A DNA stretch of 64,000 nucleotides from Opitutaceae bacterium (GCA_028284385.1 JANQRT010000066.1:91848-155847), one strand, 5' to 3'; numbered from the stretch's first letter, positions 36,501-44,795 are shown. Translations and numbers: made by a program. Notes: generated by a model not told the origin, from the letters alone.

Positions 36501-38357
36501 GGCAATCTGATCAGAGTATCGGACGACGGCAGCTTTCCGCAGGAGATTCTGCGCGAATACGATTCTTTAAATCGCGTCACTAGCTACACCGATGTATTTG
36601 GTAATGAAATAACCTATACCTACGATGCCGTCGGCAACACCACAGCCATGGGGTATCCCGATGGCAAGACCGTCAACTACTCTTACGACGCCCTGAACCG
36701 AGTGAAGCGCGTAACCGACTGGGCCGGTCGTCAAACGGAATACACTTACGATGAGAACGATCTGGTAACGCGCGTCGACTTCCCGAACGGGACGTATCGG
36801 ACGATGGAATACAATAATGCCCAGCGTCTGATTAAGCGAGGCGATTACCAAAACAATGGAATGGTGATCGCAGAGTACGAATATAGCTATGATATTGTCG
36901 GTCAAGTAGAGTCGGTCATCCGAGCGGACGGCTTCGCCGATCCTTACGTTCCTCAGGTTGCCACCTTCACCTATGACTCGAACAACGTAGCGACAAGCTA
37001 CAATGGAACCACCCTGCAAAGCGATCTCAAGGGCAACTTGACCAAGGTTCCCTACCACGACGGCATGATGGACGTCGACTATTATGGAAATAACTCCATT
37101 CGCTGGATGAGCTACAACAACGGTCGGGCCTATGATTACGATCTAGAGGATCGCCTAGTATCCATTAGCAGCCAAAATGGAGGCCCACGATTCATCGTAA
37201 ATCCGCACGCCGGCCTCTCGCAGTACATCCAGAAGATCGATCAAGACGACTCAGTCACCAGCTACGTCTACGGCATCGGTCTGATCTATGAAGAAAATAG
37301 CGATGGAGATGTAGTTGTTTATCATTACGATGATCGAGGCAGTACCATTGCCCAGTCTGATCAGTTCGGCAATGTTTTCAAAAGGTATTCATACGGCCCC
37401 TACGGCGAACGTGTTGAAAAGCCGACAGCCGAAGACTCGCCCTTCCTCTTCCTGGGAATGTTTGGCGTGCTTACGGATGAAAACGGGCTCTGCTACATGC
37501 GTTTTCGGCACTACTCGCCGACCCTTCGTCGCTTCGTGGGTCCTGACGCCTTTCCGGGAGACGAATTCAATATTAACTCCCTCAACAAATTCGCTTACGG
37601 TCTAGGCAACCCCCTCGCCTTCAACGATCCCGAAGGCGAGTTCGTCAATATTCTCGTTGGAGCGGCTGCGGGAGCCGTAGGGGGACTGGTAGCTCAAGGA
37701 GTGAGCGACCTGATTAACGGCAAGAAGCCGAACTGGAAAAACTATGTCGCGGCGGCTGCGGGAGGAGCCGTGACAGGGGCCTTGATTGGCAGTGGTGCCG
37801 GAGTGATCTTCGCGGGAGCTGCCGGAGGCTTTACCGAAGAGTTTTTAAACCAGGGATTGAACGGCGGCTTCACAGGAGAAACCCAATTCGATGTGGGCCA
37901 ACTTGCCCTGTCAACCGCCATCGGCGGAGCGGCAGGAGCCTTAGGTTCAAAGGGAAAACGAGCCGTAGGCATCACTTCCAAAGCGGCTTTCCGAAAACAG
38001 GTGGTTTACAATGGACTACTCTATAGCTCGAAGAGCGCCGTTAGGAAGGGTGTTACGCGACAAGTGCTGAAAACGATCGCCATTGGAGCTGTAGGCGGGG
38101 CCGCGGGCACCTTGATATCGGAAGGCGCCTCAGCCACAGGCGAGTTCGCCATGAATAAATTCAAGGACTTCATTAGCTCTTTCGTGGACGTAGGGAAGCA
38201 GAGCAAGAGCCGCTTCCACCAGATAAGGCAATACGTGCAAGGCAATCAGCGAGAACGGAGCGGAGCCTTCGACCATTTCGAGCTCTACAAAGGCTACATG
38301 CAGCTGGCAGGCATTCCGCTGCCCAATTCACCCAATGGCGACTTTAACGGATTCTAA
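33540..38357 (+). CDS. RHS/YD-repeat protein with embedded P-domain-like module
   Basis: A 1605-residue secreted RHS protein starting at ATG 33540 (an adjacent TTG is ignored). After a signal peptide (1-20, ISASAQ) come an Ig-like region (25-110) and a DUF6531-type start. The latter reads SLSVDTATGAQMLEYELLPFQ-like, then FGPGWWHNYEMRI. A stretch at about 337-460 (FSRGEILYQVP, IIIKIISPQGTEV, GEWKIVAIDN) looks like a proprotein-convertase P domain inserted in the shell. Dozens of YD repeats (GRLTxxxDxxGNxTxYxYD) follow. The RHS core ends in MRFRHYSPTLRRFVGPDAF (about 1305-1367). A variable tip of about 238 residues is rich in Ala/Gly hydrophobic segments and has no nuclease motif I recognise. 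Confidence 0.93.
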   Translation: MKHTLTASLALLILSISASAQTPQSISIVGPTEINENSSAVYRAIVTYTNLTAGVATPVWTNQTAGTVTVSKTLKVVAPPVQGTGQILLSVSYNENGTTVQDQATINVVDAAISGDSGLPNAERSTQARPASVAGLSVDTATGAQMLEYELLPFQGGLPFHLGLSYNSAFKDKAGVFGPGWWHNYEMRITGDENDIMAIEWGPGFRSLFQFIEEVGDEKIYAPMDDSNRRDTLVKSNVWLLTKGDGTTYEFNTFNGNPFRVRNKVGDTVDVGSDKVRLVDASNEINFRYQENGLVDYIYDESDDGNGNVERHLDFDYDENGRLSQISQAFEFRGTRYAPTGSTLEFPDNDPNGATFTFMVDDRTDPIGMFRFSRGEILYQVPEDIIIKIISPQGTEVTMINNQDLSEYTDGGRVQLPEATGFTNAFEGENPFGEWKIVAIDNRPTPQFNPPRLSQVNFQFSDPTNPKKFTYDSNGRLLTVSDPIGRTLQTFYDSNGRVITQDDGVNTNLPARFAYQETSDGKIITTFTDRVGNNSVFEHDGRYNLLKWTDPLGGVIQFEYDVFGNRTSFKDQLGRKTSLQYDDENNLISGIDPLGRSVVFDYDDSRNVTFVLDSRGNQSSFGYDSNQNLDEVTDPVGQTTRKEFNSNSDLRKLILPDGAEVEFNINGGREAWNSHANDPNRKEFRTYDEVGRLTRIKDRQGYDTNFDWSPTSKKLFEEDPLNNGKRWAYDERDRLISETDKNDNETRYEYDGNDNLTRLIDALGNSIRYAYDGEDRLTRVTDENGNVTQYAYDAFGRTISETDALGNVTRFEYDAVGNQTASFDAKGNQIQSKTYTVLDQEATVTDARGNTITKEYDENGNLIRVIDPKGRRTSIAYDSLNRATSITDPLNRVARKIYNNDGTLARIENPGGSQTEYIYDNANRIKEIAYGDRFLTYNYDDWRDLITTAFDEGSRFDYEYDRVGRRTLATSNDNGNKGDITYEYDDQGNLIRVSDDGSFPQEILREYDSLNRVTSYTDVFGNEITYTYDAVGNTTAMGYPDGKTVNYSYDALNRVKRVTDWAGRQTEYTYDENDLVTRVDFPNGTYRTMEYNNAQRLIKRGDYQNNGMVIAEYEYSYDIVGQVESVIRADGFADPYVPQVATFTYDSNNVATSYNGTTLQSDLKGNLTKVPYHDGMMDVDYYGNNSIRWMSYNNGRAYDYDLEDRLVSISSQNGGPRFIVNPHAGLSQYIQKIDQDDSVTSYVYGIGLIYEENSDGDVVVYHYDDRGSTIAQSDQFGNVFKRYSYGPYGERVEKPTAEDSPFLFLGMFGVLTDENGLCYMRFRHYSPTLRRFVGPDAFPGDEFNINSLNKFAYGLGNPLAFNDPEGEFVNILVGAAAGAVGGLVAQGVSDLINGKKPNWKNYVAAAAGGAVTGALIGSGAGVIFAGAAGGFTEEFLNQGLNGGFTGETQFDVGQLALSTAIGGAAGALGSKGKRAVGITSKAAFRKQVVYNGLLYSSKSAVRKGVTRQVLKTIAIGAVGGAAGTLISEGASATGEFAMNKFKDFISSFVDVGKQSKSRFHQIRQYVQGNQRERSGAFDHFELYKGYMQLAGIPLPNSPNGDFNGF

Positions 38358-38384
38358 TCGAAACGACGAAAGAGACACAAAAAA

Positions 38385-39707
38385 ATGAATACAAAGAAAA
38401 AGAATCTCGTCTTCGCCGCTTTGATTGCTTCAGCCATTCCAAGCGCCTTAAGTCAAACTTATGTCTATGACGATGCCAATCGTCTAACGGATGTGATCTA
38501 TGCGGACGGCACTGGCATTCGCTACACCTATGACCAGGCAAGCAACATCACATCGGTTATTCCCACGTTCGCTCCGGCCGCTGCAACCGGCGTTGCAGCT
38601 ATAGCTACGGAAGAGAATCGAGCGTCAATCCAATGGGAGGATAATGCTACTAATGAATCCGGATTTCAAATACAAAGGAGAGAGGAAGGGAGCGATGAGT
38701 GGACTGTTCTCGGTACGGTTCCCGCCAATACAACGAACTATCTCGATAACACGGTGAATCTCAACGACGATTTCTACTACCGCGTCCAAGCTCTAGCTGG
38801 ACAAGCTAGTTCCGCATACTCGCAGGAAGTCGCCTCGCCTTCAGCAAACACCGGCGGTGGTGGTAGTGGCACCGGCAACGTTACGGGAGACGCCTTGCTG
38901 GTAAATATCTCAATAAGAGGCCAGGTGGGAACCGGCGACAACGTGATGCTGGCGGGTTTCGTCATCGATGGCGAGGATCCTATGAACGTTCTCATTAGGG
39001 CGGTCAGCGATTCGCTCGATGATGTTAACGGCAACTTGGAAGACTCCAATCTGTCGGTACTCGATCTGAATGGAGGCCTCACCGTTATCGAGCAAAACGA
39101 CAATTGGGGAGACGCCCAGAACGTCGCGGAAATCAAGCAGGCGTTTGTGGACACGGGTGCCGATACTCGGTCTTTGCCAGACAACAGCAAGGATTCGGCG
39201 GCCTTGCTAGAACTGGATCCCGGCGTTTATGCCGCGCTGATAACGGGAGTTAATGACACGACCGGCATCACCTTGGTGGAAGTCTACGATGCCTCGCCAG
39301 GAACCGCGGATTCAAGACTCATCAATATTTCGACTCGCTTATCGGTAGGAGCCGGCGACGATGTGCTGATTGGCGGGTTCGTGATTGATGGGGATGAACC
39401 AAGAGAAGTGCTCATACGCGCTCTGGGCCCTGCTTTGAGCGGCGTCCAAGGAACCATAAACGATCCACAGCTAACCCTTTTCTCAGGAGCCGATGTCGTT
39501 GCCAGCAACGACGACTGGGATGAAGGCGGAAATGCCGCCCAAATCAGCGCCGCCGAGGTCGAGGCGAAAGCTCAGCCTCGACTGCAAGCTGGAGCCTTGG
39601 ATTCGGCTATTCTTGTCACGCTGGAGCCAGGCATCTACGGAGCCGTCCTGACCGGAGTAAAAGGAGCCACAGGGGTAGCCCTCATCGAAATTTACGAGCT
39701 GAAATAA
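38385..39707 (+). CDS. Secreted YD-repeat / fibronectin III / tandem-repeat protein
   Basis: A 440-residue exported protein. After the signal (IPSALSQ) there is a single YD-repeat fragment (TYVYDDANRLTDVIYADG, then IRYTYDQASNITSV), a fibronectin-type-III domain (about 65-155), a Gly/Ser linker, and two ~130-residue tandem units. The units share the pattern LxNISxRxxVGxGDxVxxxGFVIDG followed by VLIRAxxxxL and DNWG/DDWDEGG, ending in VALIEIYELK. The same repeat occurs at the C-terminus of many large secreted verrucomicrobial proteins. It follows the RHS gene by 27 nt and is probably co-transcribed. No enzymatic motif seen. Confidence 0.85.
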   Translation: MNTKKKNLVFAALIASAIPSALSQTYVYDDANRLTDVIYADGTGIRYTYDQASNITSVIPTFAPAAATGVAAIATEENRASIQWEDNATNESGFQIQRREEGSDEWTVLGTVPANTTNYLDNTVNLNDDFYYRVQALAGQASSAYSQEVASPSANTGGGGSGTGNVTGDALLVNISIRGQVGTGDNVMLAGFVIDGEDPMNVLIRAVSDSLDDVNGNLEDSNLSVLDLNGGLTVIEQNDNWGDAQNVAEIKQAFVDTGADTRSLPDNSKDSAALLELDPGVYAALITGVNDTTGITLVEVYDASPGTADSRLINISTRLSVGAGDDVLIGGFVIDGDEPREVLIRALGPALSGVQGTINDPQLTLFSGADVVASNDDWDEGGNAAQISAAEVEAKAQPRLQAGALDSAILVTLEPGIYGAVLTGVKGATGVALIEIYELK

Positions 39708-39747
39708 ACAGCCAATCAAGGCTGGGAACCGATAAATCTCTCTCTTC

Positions 39748-39770
39748 CGGGCAGGCTTGAAACCTGCCCG
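39748..39770 (+). terminator. Terminator-like hairpin after the RHS operon
   Basis: CGGGCAGG (39748-39755) pairs with CCTGCCCG (39763-39770) around a 7-nt loop, about 40 nt after the stop of the secreted repeat protein. It is followed by AAGATTTAAC rather than a clear T run, so efficiency is uncertain. Confidence 0.55.
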
Positions 39771-40006
39771 AAGATTTAACGAAGCAGAATTTAAATATTT
39801 TTGCTAGGCGACAGGCAATCTATGCGCTATGCCTTCGCCCCTAATTTAATGATGCCTGCTGATCGGCATCTGCTACGCTCCGAGAGGAAACGACTTCTTA
39901 TCGAGACGCTTAGTGTCTAACAATAACAGGCAAAACAATGCCTCGCGAAGTCGAAGGATCGGAACCACCTAAAACGCGTGGTAGCGACTCGTAGTAAGAA
40001 AAATTC

Positions 40007-41362
40007 ATGTCATTCGCTCATCTCGGGCTTCGTCCCGAACTCATTGAAGCCGTCATCTCAAAGGGATACAAGATTCCCTCTCCTATCCAGGCTAAGGCCA
40101 TTCCAGCCATTCTGAAAGGGCAGGATGTTCTTGGCGGAGCTCAAACCGGTACCGGAAAAACGGCAGCATTCAGTCTACCAATACTCCAACGTTTGGAGGA
40201 GAGCCCCTTTCAAGGCAAAAGACCGAGAGCTCTCGTCCTTACTCCAACGAGAGAACTCGCTGCTCAAGTTCACCAGAGTATTCTAGATTACGGGAAAGGA
40301 CTTAAACTTCGTTCGACCGTGATTTTTGGAGGCGTGGGATTTCATCCACAGTTCAAAGCTTTGCGTAGCGGCCTAGATATTGTAGTGGCTACTCCAGGAC
40401 GATTGCTCGATCTTTGTGAAAGGAAGGAAGCTAAACTGACAGCCATCGAGATTCTCGTCCTTGATGAGGCTGATCGCATGTTGGACATGGGATTCATCCA
40501 CGACATTAAAAAAATAATCAAGCTGCTACCTGAAAAACGACAGACCTTGTTTTTCTCCGCTACCTATTCCCGGGAAGTTAGAAAACTGGCGGACTCGATT
40601 CTCCGCAATCCCATCGAAATTGAAGTCTCGCCTCGAAATTCGACTGCCGACCGTATCCATCAAGAAGCCTACATAGTCGGACAAAAGTCGAAACGAGATA
40701 TACTGTCTTCCATGATAACAAGCGGAGACTGGTCCCAGGTTCTCGTATTCACCAGAACAAAACACGGAGCGAATCGATTAGCGACTCAGCTTGAAAAAGA
40801 CGACATCACCGCTCGCGCTATTCACGGAAATAAAAGTCAATCCGCACGCGAGAAGACCTTGTCGAGTTTCAAGGCAAACAAGATCCGAGTCCTGGTCGCA
40901 ACGGATATCGCCGCACGGGGACTCGACATTGCCAATCTACCCCATGTCGTGAATTTCGAACTGCCCAATGTACCAGAAGACTACGTACATCGGATAGGAC
41001 GTACAGGGCGAGCTGGAAAGAGAGGGAAAGCCATCTCATTAGTGAGTGAAGCGGAAAAACAGTACCTCGCAGCCATAGAGAGACTTCTTAAAAAGGAAAT
41101 CCCTTTGTTCTCAATTCAAGGGGACGGCAAGAAACGCGAATTGGATCATTCGGAAATCACATCGAAAAAATTCGTATCTAAGAAACCATTACAATCTCGA
41201 GGGAAGAAACAGGAATCTCGTAGACCAAGCCGTCAAGGCGGACGTCAAAGAAATGAAGCCGGGACTAAGAAAACCGCCAAAAGGGGATCTAGCATAGCTG
41301 GAGGTCCGAAAAAGAACCATCGTAGAAGATGGAACAACCGTAGAGCTCGAGCGGCCTCATAA
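40007..41362 (+). CDS. DEAD-box ATP-dependent RNA helicase (RhlE-like)
   Basis: A 451-residue helicase with all core motifs: Q motif (FAHLGLRPELIEAV..IPSPIQ), Walker A AQTGTGKT (45-52), PTRELAAQ, VATPGRL, DEAD (153-156), FSAT, VLVATDIAARGLDI and HRIGRTGR. The C-terminal 80 residues are rich in Lys, Arg and Gln, typical of RhlE-type RNA-binding tails. It unwinds RNA during ribosome assembly, decay or cold adaptation. A 5' region of roughly 240 nt (after the hairpin at 39770) with several short hairpins precedes it, which would fit cold-shock control, though none was proven. Confidence 0.96.
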   Translation: MSFAHLGLRPELIEAVISKGYKIPSPIQAKAIPAILKGQDVLGGAQTGTGKTAAFSLPILQRLEESPFQGKRPRALVLTPTRELAAQVHQSILDYGKGLKLRSTVIFGGVGFHPQFKALRSGLDIVVATPGRLLDLCERKEAKLTAIEILVLDEADRMLDMGFIHDIKKIIKLLPEKRQTLFFSATYSREVRKLADSILRNPIEIEVSPRNSTADRIHQEAYIVGQKSKRDILSSMITSGDWSQVLVFTRTKHGANRLATQLEKDDITARAIHGNKSQSAREKTLSSFKANKIRVLVATDIAARGLDIANLPHVVNFELPNVPEDYVHRIGRTGRAGKRGKAISLVSEAEKQYLAAIERLLKKEIPLFSIQGDGKKRELDHSEITSKKFVSKKPLQSRGKKQESRRPSRQGGRQRNEAGTKKTAKRGSSIAGGPKKNHRRRWNNRRARAAS

Positions 41363-41377
41363 CGAACTCGGAGAAAC

Positions 41378-41654
41378 TAGAACCTATCCCCAAACCTATC
41401 TTGAACGCCGTTGCGCGTGAAAACGCCTGAAGCAAGGCTGCTTTGGCTATGGGTATGCCAAAGGCCTATCCTCGCCAAAGCGAACGCAGCTATAGGCATT
41501 TTCACGCGCAACCTCTTGGGGCTGAGGCCCTTTCGGCCCAGAGCTGCGTTCTGCTTGAAAACAAATACTCATGAGTATTCGCTTTTCAAGCACGCCTTAC
41601 TCTGGATCGAAATTGCGCTCAGCGGCGCCAAGATAGGTTTGGGGATAGGTTCTA
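41378..41654. mobile_element. MITE-like palindromic element with perfect terminal inverted repeats
   Basis: A 277-base element has perfect 26-bp terminal inverted repeats (41378-41403 and 41629-41654). The outermost bases are TA at both ends, compatible with a TA target duplication (element proper 41380-41652). Inside are further inverted repeats: 41410-41428 with 41494-41512 (19 bp, one mismatch); 41441-41447 with 41457-41463; 41482-41491 with 41542-41551 (10 bp perfect); 41526-41529 with 41535-41538; and 41553-41591, where GCTTGAAAA pairs with TTTTCAAGC around a 16-base palindrome (41564-41579). No transposase gene is present. It lies between the helicase stop and the CTERM gene. This is a non-autonomous transposon or another fold-back element. 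Confidence 0.8.
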
Positions 41655-41712
41655 AAAAGGCGACAACCCACAATGGATTGCCGCCAAATGAAATAACTGC
41701 CGTTTCCGAAAA

Positions 41713-42381
41713 CTAACTGAGGCGTCGACGAATCATAAAGAAGAGGCCCAGGGCGCCACCGAAAAGCAGAATGGTAGCTCCTTCATCGGGAACTCTCTCC
41801 AAATCCAGGTTGAAGTCGCCCTTCTTGAAGTAGTCGCCTTTGCCGCCCAGATCATTCATATGGTAGATCTCAAGCCAACCTGAAGCGCCGAAATCCGAAT
41901 TCTTTCCGCTGGCTCCGTATCCAACTTGAAAGGCTGGTCCAGCTCTCTCGATAACATAATTGGTACCGGCAAAGCTGCCAACGCCGGTTAGCGTACCGCT
42001 AGTTGACGTGTAGTACCACCAATTGCCTTTATCAGAACCATCTTCCTCAACCTTCGGACTTCCCGCAGGAGCGTCAGCGATTGAGTCTGGAATTGAATTA
42101 GGTACGTATCCAGAAAATTGAGCGTTTATGATAAAGCCGTTGCCATCCTTTAAGGCAGTTCCGGTTAACGAGGCAGTACCCGCTCCATAGTTTTCCACAA
42201 AAGAGCCAGTCGGCATAAACTCGTTCTGGGTAAAAACGCCTGGTATCCACACTACGTGGTCGTGTCCACCGCCATCAACAGCTGCCGTGGCGTCGTATTG
42301 AATCGCGGATACGCTCGTAGCTAAACAAGAAGCCAGAACGCCCGCCGCGAGGGTTCGTTGCAAAAGTTTCGATAGATTCAT
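41713..42381 (-). CDS. VPDSG-CTERM (PEP-CTERM-like) sorted exported protein
   Basis: A 222-residue exported protein with a signal peptide (1-26, CLATSVSA). The C-terminus reads VPDEGATILLFGGALGLFFM followed by IRRRLS. This is the tripartite sorting signal (VPDxG motif, membrane helix, Arg cluster) of the VPDSG-CTERM class described in Verrucomicrobia, processed by an exosortase-like enzyme. Here Ser is replaced by Glu. The middle is Gly/Thr/Ser-rich with no known domain. The exosortase is not in this window. It is 59 bases from the MITE-like element. Confidence 0.88.
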   Translation of the reverse strand: MNLSKLLQRTLAAGVLASCLATSVSAIQYDATAAVDGGGHDHVVWIPGVFTQNEFMPTGSFVENYGAGTASLTGTALKDGNGFIINAQFSGYVPNSIPDSIADAPAGSPKVEEDGSDKGNWWYYTSTSGTLTGVGSFAGTNYVIERAGPAFQVGYGASGKNSDFGASGWLEIYHMNDLGGKGDYFKKGDFNLDLERVPDEGATILLFGGALGLFFMIRRRLS

Positions 42382-42555
42382 GCTTTAATAGTTTTCGTTC
42401 AGTTCTAGGAAAATTGCTAAAAGCGTACTTTAGCAGAAATCCTGACCTGAAAAAATCGGCTTAGACATGAGTATCGCAACGCGTCTACCCTTGAGCGTTT
42501 TTACTCATTCGAGACGAAACGGAATGCTTCCGCCTCTTGGATCCGTCTGGAAACG

Positions 42556-44094
42556 TCAGGGCAATGAGCCGTAATCGGAAGAAAGAGCGGCACACTCCTC
42601 TAGCCACACGGCATGCTTGTTTTTCAAGCGAGCGACTATGCGTGGCTTTGCTTCCAGTAGATTTCTCGTTTCCGTCCAATCTGCCTTTAGGTTGAATAAT
42701 TCGTATCTGTCTCGATATGCGACTAGCTTCCAACCATCATGTAGAATGGCCTTTCCATGACGCCACTCCCAGAAGATCGGTTGGGCTCTGGACGGTATGG
42801 CTCCTTTGAAGACACTGGCGAACGAGATACCCGAGAGCGGGACGATTTTCCGGTCGCCGTAGCGTTCAGGATAATCGACATTGGCAAGTTCAAGCAGAGT
42901 GGGCATCACATCAATAAAATGTCCCTGAAACTCGGATACTTCCCCGGAGGTCTTAATGCCGCCTGGCCAGTGGGCAACAAGTGGAGTGCAGATGCCGCCT
43001 TGGTAACTATAATTCTTATACAATCGAAACGGAGTGTTGCCAACATTGGCCCAATCCGGACCAAGGGAGGCCCAGCGACCCACCGTCCCGATTGGACCAC
43101 TCCCTATTTTTACGACCTCAGCTGAACTCCCATTATCGGAAGCAAACAGGATAAGCGTATTTTCGGACTCTCCAAGTTCTTCGATTTTCGAAAGCAAACG
43201 ACCCAGGTTTTGATCCACACGGTCCACCATAGCGGCGTAGACCGCCATGCGAAGGTCCTGGTCGTCCTGTTCTTCTTCGGTCAGCGAAGACCACGAACGA
43301 TGGGTAGGCTCAGATCGAGGAGCTTTGCGAGGATCGATCAATCCTATTTCGACTTGCTTCGCGTAGCGAGCTTGGGCGATCGCTTCGTAGCCCTCCTTGT
43401 ATTTTCCCCGATATTTGGCGATGTCCTCTGGCCAAGCCTGTAAGGGATCGTGCGGAGCCTGATAGGAAAGATAAAGAAAATAAGGTTTGGATTCGTCCTT
43501 GTATCTATCGATAAAATCCAGAGCCCAATCGGTGTAAGTATCAGTGCTATAGTATTCGTAGCTACCTGGTGTATAGGGATATTCGATACGATCATCAAAG
43601 CAGAAAACGCGATGCCTCTTTAGGCTCGGAGCCGGCTCATCCGGTCTTTGAAAGCCGGGATTAAAGTGATTCGTAGCCCCGTCCCGCAAGCCGTAATAGT
43701 GGTCGAATCCACGATCAAAGAGGTTTTCAGTTCCATGATGTTTTCCAACCGCCAACGTTCGATAGCCACCTAGTTTGAGCGCCTCGCCAATCGTTATGGC
43801 ATTCTGAAGAGCTCCGAATTTCCGATGATTTCCATTGAGCTGAGCATAGGTTCCGGTCAGCAGACAAGCTCGTGAAGGAAAGCATTTCGAGGTATTGTGA
43901 AAGCGAGTGAACCGAATGCCGTTGGTTGCCAATCGATCAATATTGGGAGTTTCAATTTCGCTCCCGTAACAACCGAGATCCGACCAGCCCATATCGTCCA
44001 CCAGTATGAAGATGATATTGGGGCGATCCGCGTAGTTTATGGTTGTTGCTAGGAAGGAGTAACAAAGAAGAAAGCGAACGATTTTCTTAAGCAT
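42556..44094 (-). CDS. Type I sulfatase with CFPSR motif
   Basis: A 512-residue exported sulfatase starting at the ATG of MLKKIVRFLLCYSFLA; an upstream GTG at 44127 would add 11 residues and spoil the signal. Catalytic Cys71 is in SKCFPSRACLLTGT, with metal ligands in ILVDDMGWSDLG and FASDNGSSAE. The conserved segment is AVGKHHG, with GKHH replacing GKWH. It matches arylsulfatases of family S1. It is divergent from a small secreted protein, and the shared 5' region has two palindromes. Two direct copies of TAAAGACACGA (44102-44112 and 44118-44128) lie just upstream of the start. Confidence 0.93.
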   Translation of the reverse strand: MLKKIVRFLLCYSFLATTINYADRPNIIFILVDDMGWSDLGCYGSEIETPNIDRLATNGIRFTRFHNTSKCFPSRACLLTGTYAQLNGNHRKFGALQNAITIGEALKLGGYRTLAVGKHHGTENLFDRGFDHYYGLRDGATNHFNPGFQRPDEPAPSLKRHRVFCFDDRIEYPYTPGSYEYYSTDTYTDWALDFIDRYKDESKPYFLYLSYQAPHDPLQAWPEDIAKYRGKYKEGYEAIAQARYAKQVEIGLIDPRKAPRSEPTHRSWSSLTEEEQDDQDLRMAVYAAMVDRVDQNLGRLLSKIEELGESENTLILFASDNGSSAEVVKIGSGPIGTVGRWASLGPDWANVGNTPFRLYKNYSYQGGICTPLVAHWPGGIKTSGEVSEFQGHFIDVMPTLLELANVDYPERYGDRKIVPLSGISFASVFKGAIPSRAQPIFWEWRHGKAILHDGWKLVAYRDRYELFNLKADWTETRNLLEAKPRIVARLKNKHAVWLEECAALSSDYGSLP

Positions 44095-44171
44095 GCCTAA
44101 ATTAAAGACACGATTTCCTAAAGACACGAGAACATATGCGACCAGGTATGAGCGAGGAGGGGCAAACAGAT

Positions 44172-44210
44172 TTCAAACGATTGTTTGAATCCAAAAACGA
44201 TTGCCAATCG
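44172..44210. promoter_or_regulatory. Palindromic operator candidates between sulfatase and small secreted gene
   Basis: The palindrome TTCAAAC-GATT-GTTTGAA is nearly centred in the divergent region (44172-44189, outermost base pair imperfect). A second one, CGATTG-C-CAATCG, lies at 44198-44210. Both share AACGATTG. They could bind a LacI- or TetR-like regulator controlling both genes. No such regulator lies adjacent. Confidence 0.4.
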
Positions 44211-44264
44211 TATCCATTGATGAAGCTAATTTACTGCTTAAAAACATAGGAAAAGGGAGAGAAA

Positions 44265-44795
44265 ATGAAAATCAATCGATCTAAAAATCGAATCGTTAGT
44301 TCAAAGCTGATCGCTTTAGTATCAGCTTTCCTGATATCAGTACCGTTCTCGTTCGGCAAGGGTGGAGACGGCGTAGGCAACGGCCTCAAGACCGACAATC
44401 TGACCGTCAATATCGATGACGTTGTGAGTCTGTTTAATATCGAAGCCGAATGGGTTCGAGAGGACTTACTGGAAACGGCTTTCTATGATGCGGCCAGAAG
44501 AGCGAAGCTCAAGGATTACGATATTGAATACAACGGAGTTAAGCCAAAGAACGCTAAGCACTTTCTTGATTTCGATGTAATCGAGTGGAGACGTAGTCCC
44601 GCCAACTTCTATGAATTTCGAGCTCGGGCAGTCTACTACGACGCGGATGGCAAGCCTATGAATCTTGGGGTCGTCCACGGAACGAGGTCGGGACTAAGCG
44701 TATTCAATCGTTACGACATTGGCGACCATTTCGCCAAATCAGCGGAAGACGCTTTTCGCCAGGCATTGAAAAAGCTTAACAAGAACTTGTCGTAG
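44265..44795 (+). CDS. Hypothetical secreted protein
   Basis: A 176-residue exported protein with a long signal (residues 1-31, LISVPFSFG). The start is supported by the purine-rich GGGAGAGAA before the ATG. The mature part holds an alpha/beta region (DDVVSLFNIEAEWVREDLLETAF, IEYNGVKPKNAKHFLDFDVIEW). No family recognised. It is divergent from the sixth sulfatase. Confidence 0.72.
   Translation: MKINRSKNRIVSSKLIALVSAFLISVPFSFGKGGDGVGNGLKTDNLTVNIDDVVSLFNIEAEWVREDLLETAFYDAARRAKLKDYDIEYNGVKPKNAKHFLDFDVIEWRRSPANFYEFRARAVYYDADGKPMNLGVVHGTRSGLSVFNRYDIGDHFAKSAEDAFRQALKKLNKNLS

Noticed and set aside
39851..39876. Another GTAG plus hairpin on the minus strand upstream of the helicase
   Set aside because: Only the GTAG tag and a 6-bp stem with an 8-nt loop are present. 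The stem sequence differs from the three REP copies, so it is probably coincidence.
41411..41716. 101-codon frame through the MITE-like element
   Set aside because: It overlaps the terminal and internal inverted repeats, has no recognisable domain and looks like a chance frame of a fold-back sequence.
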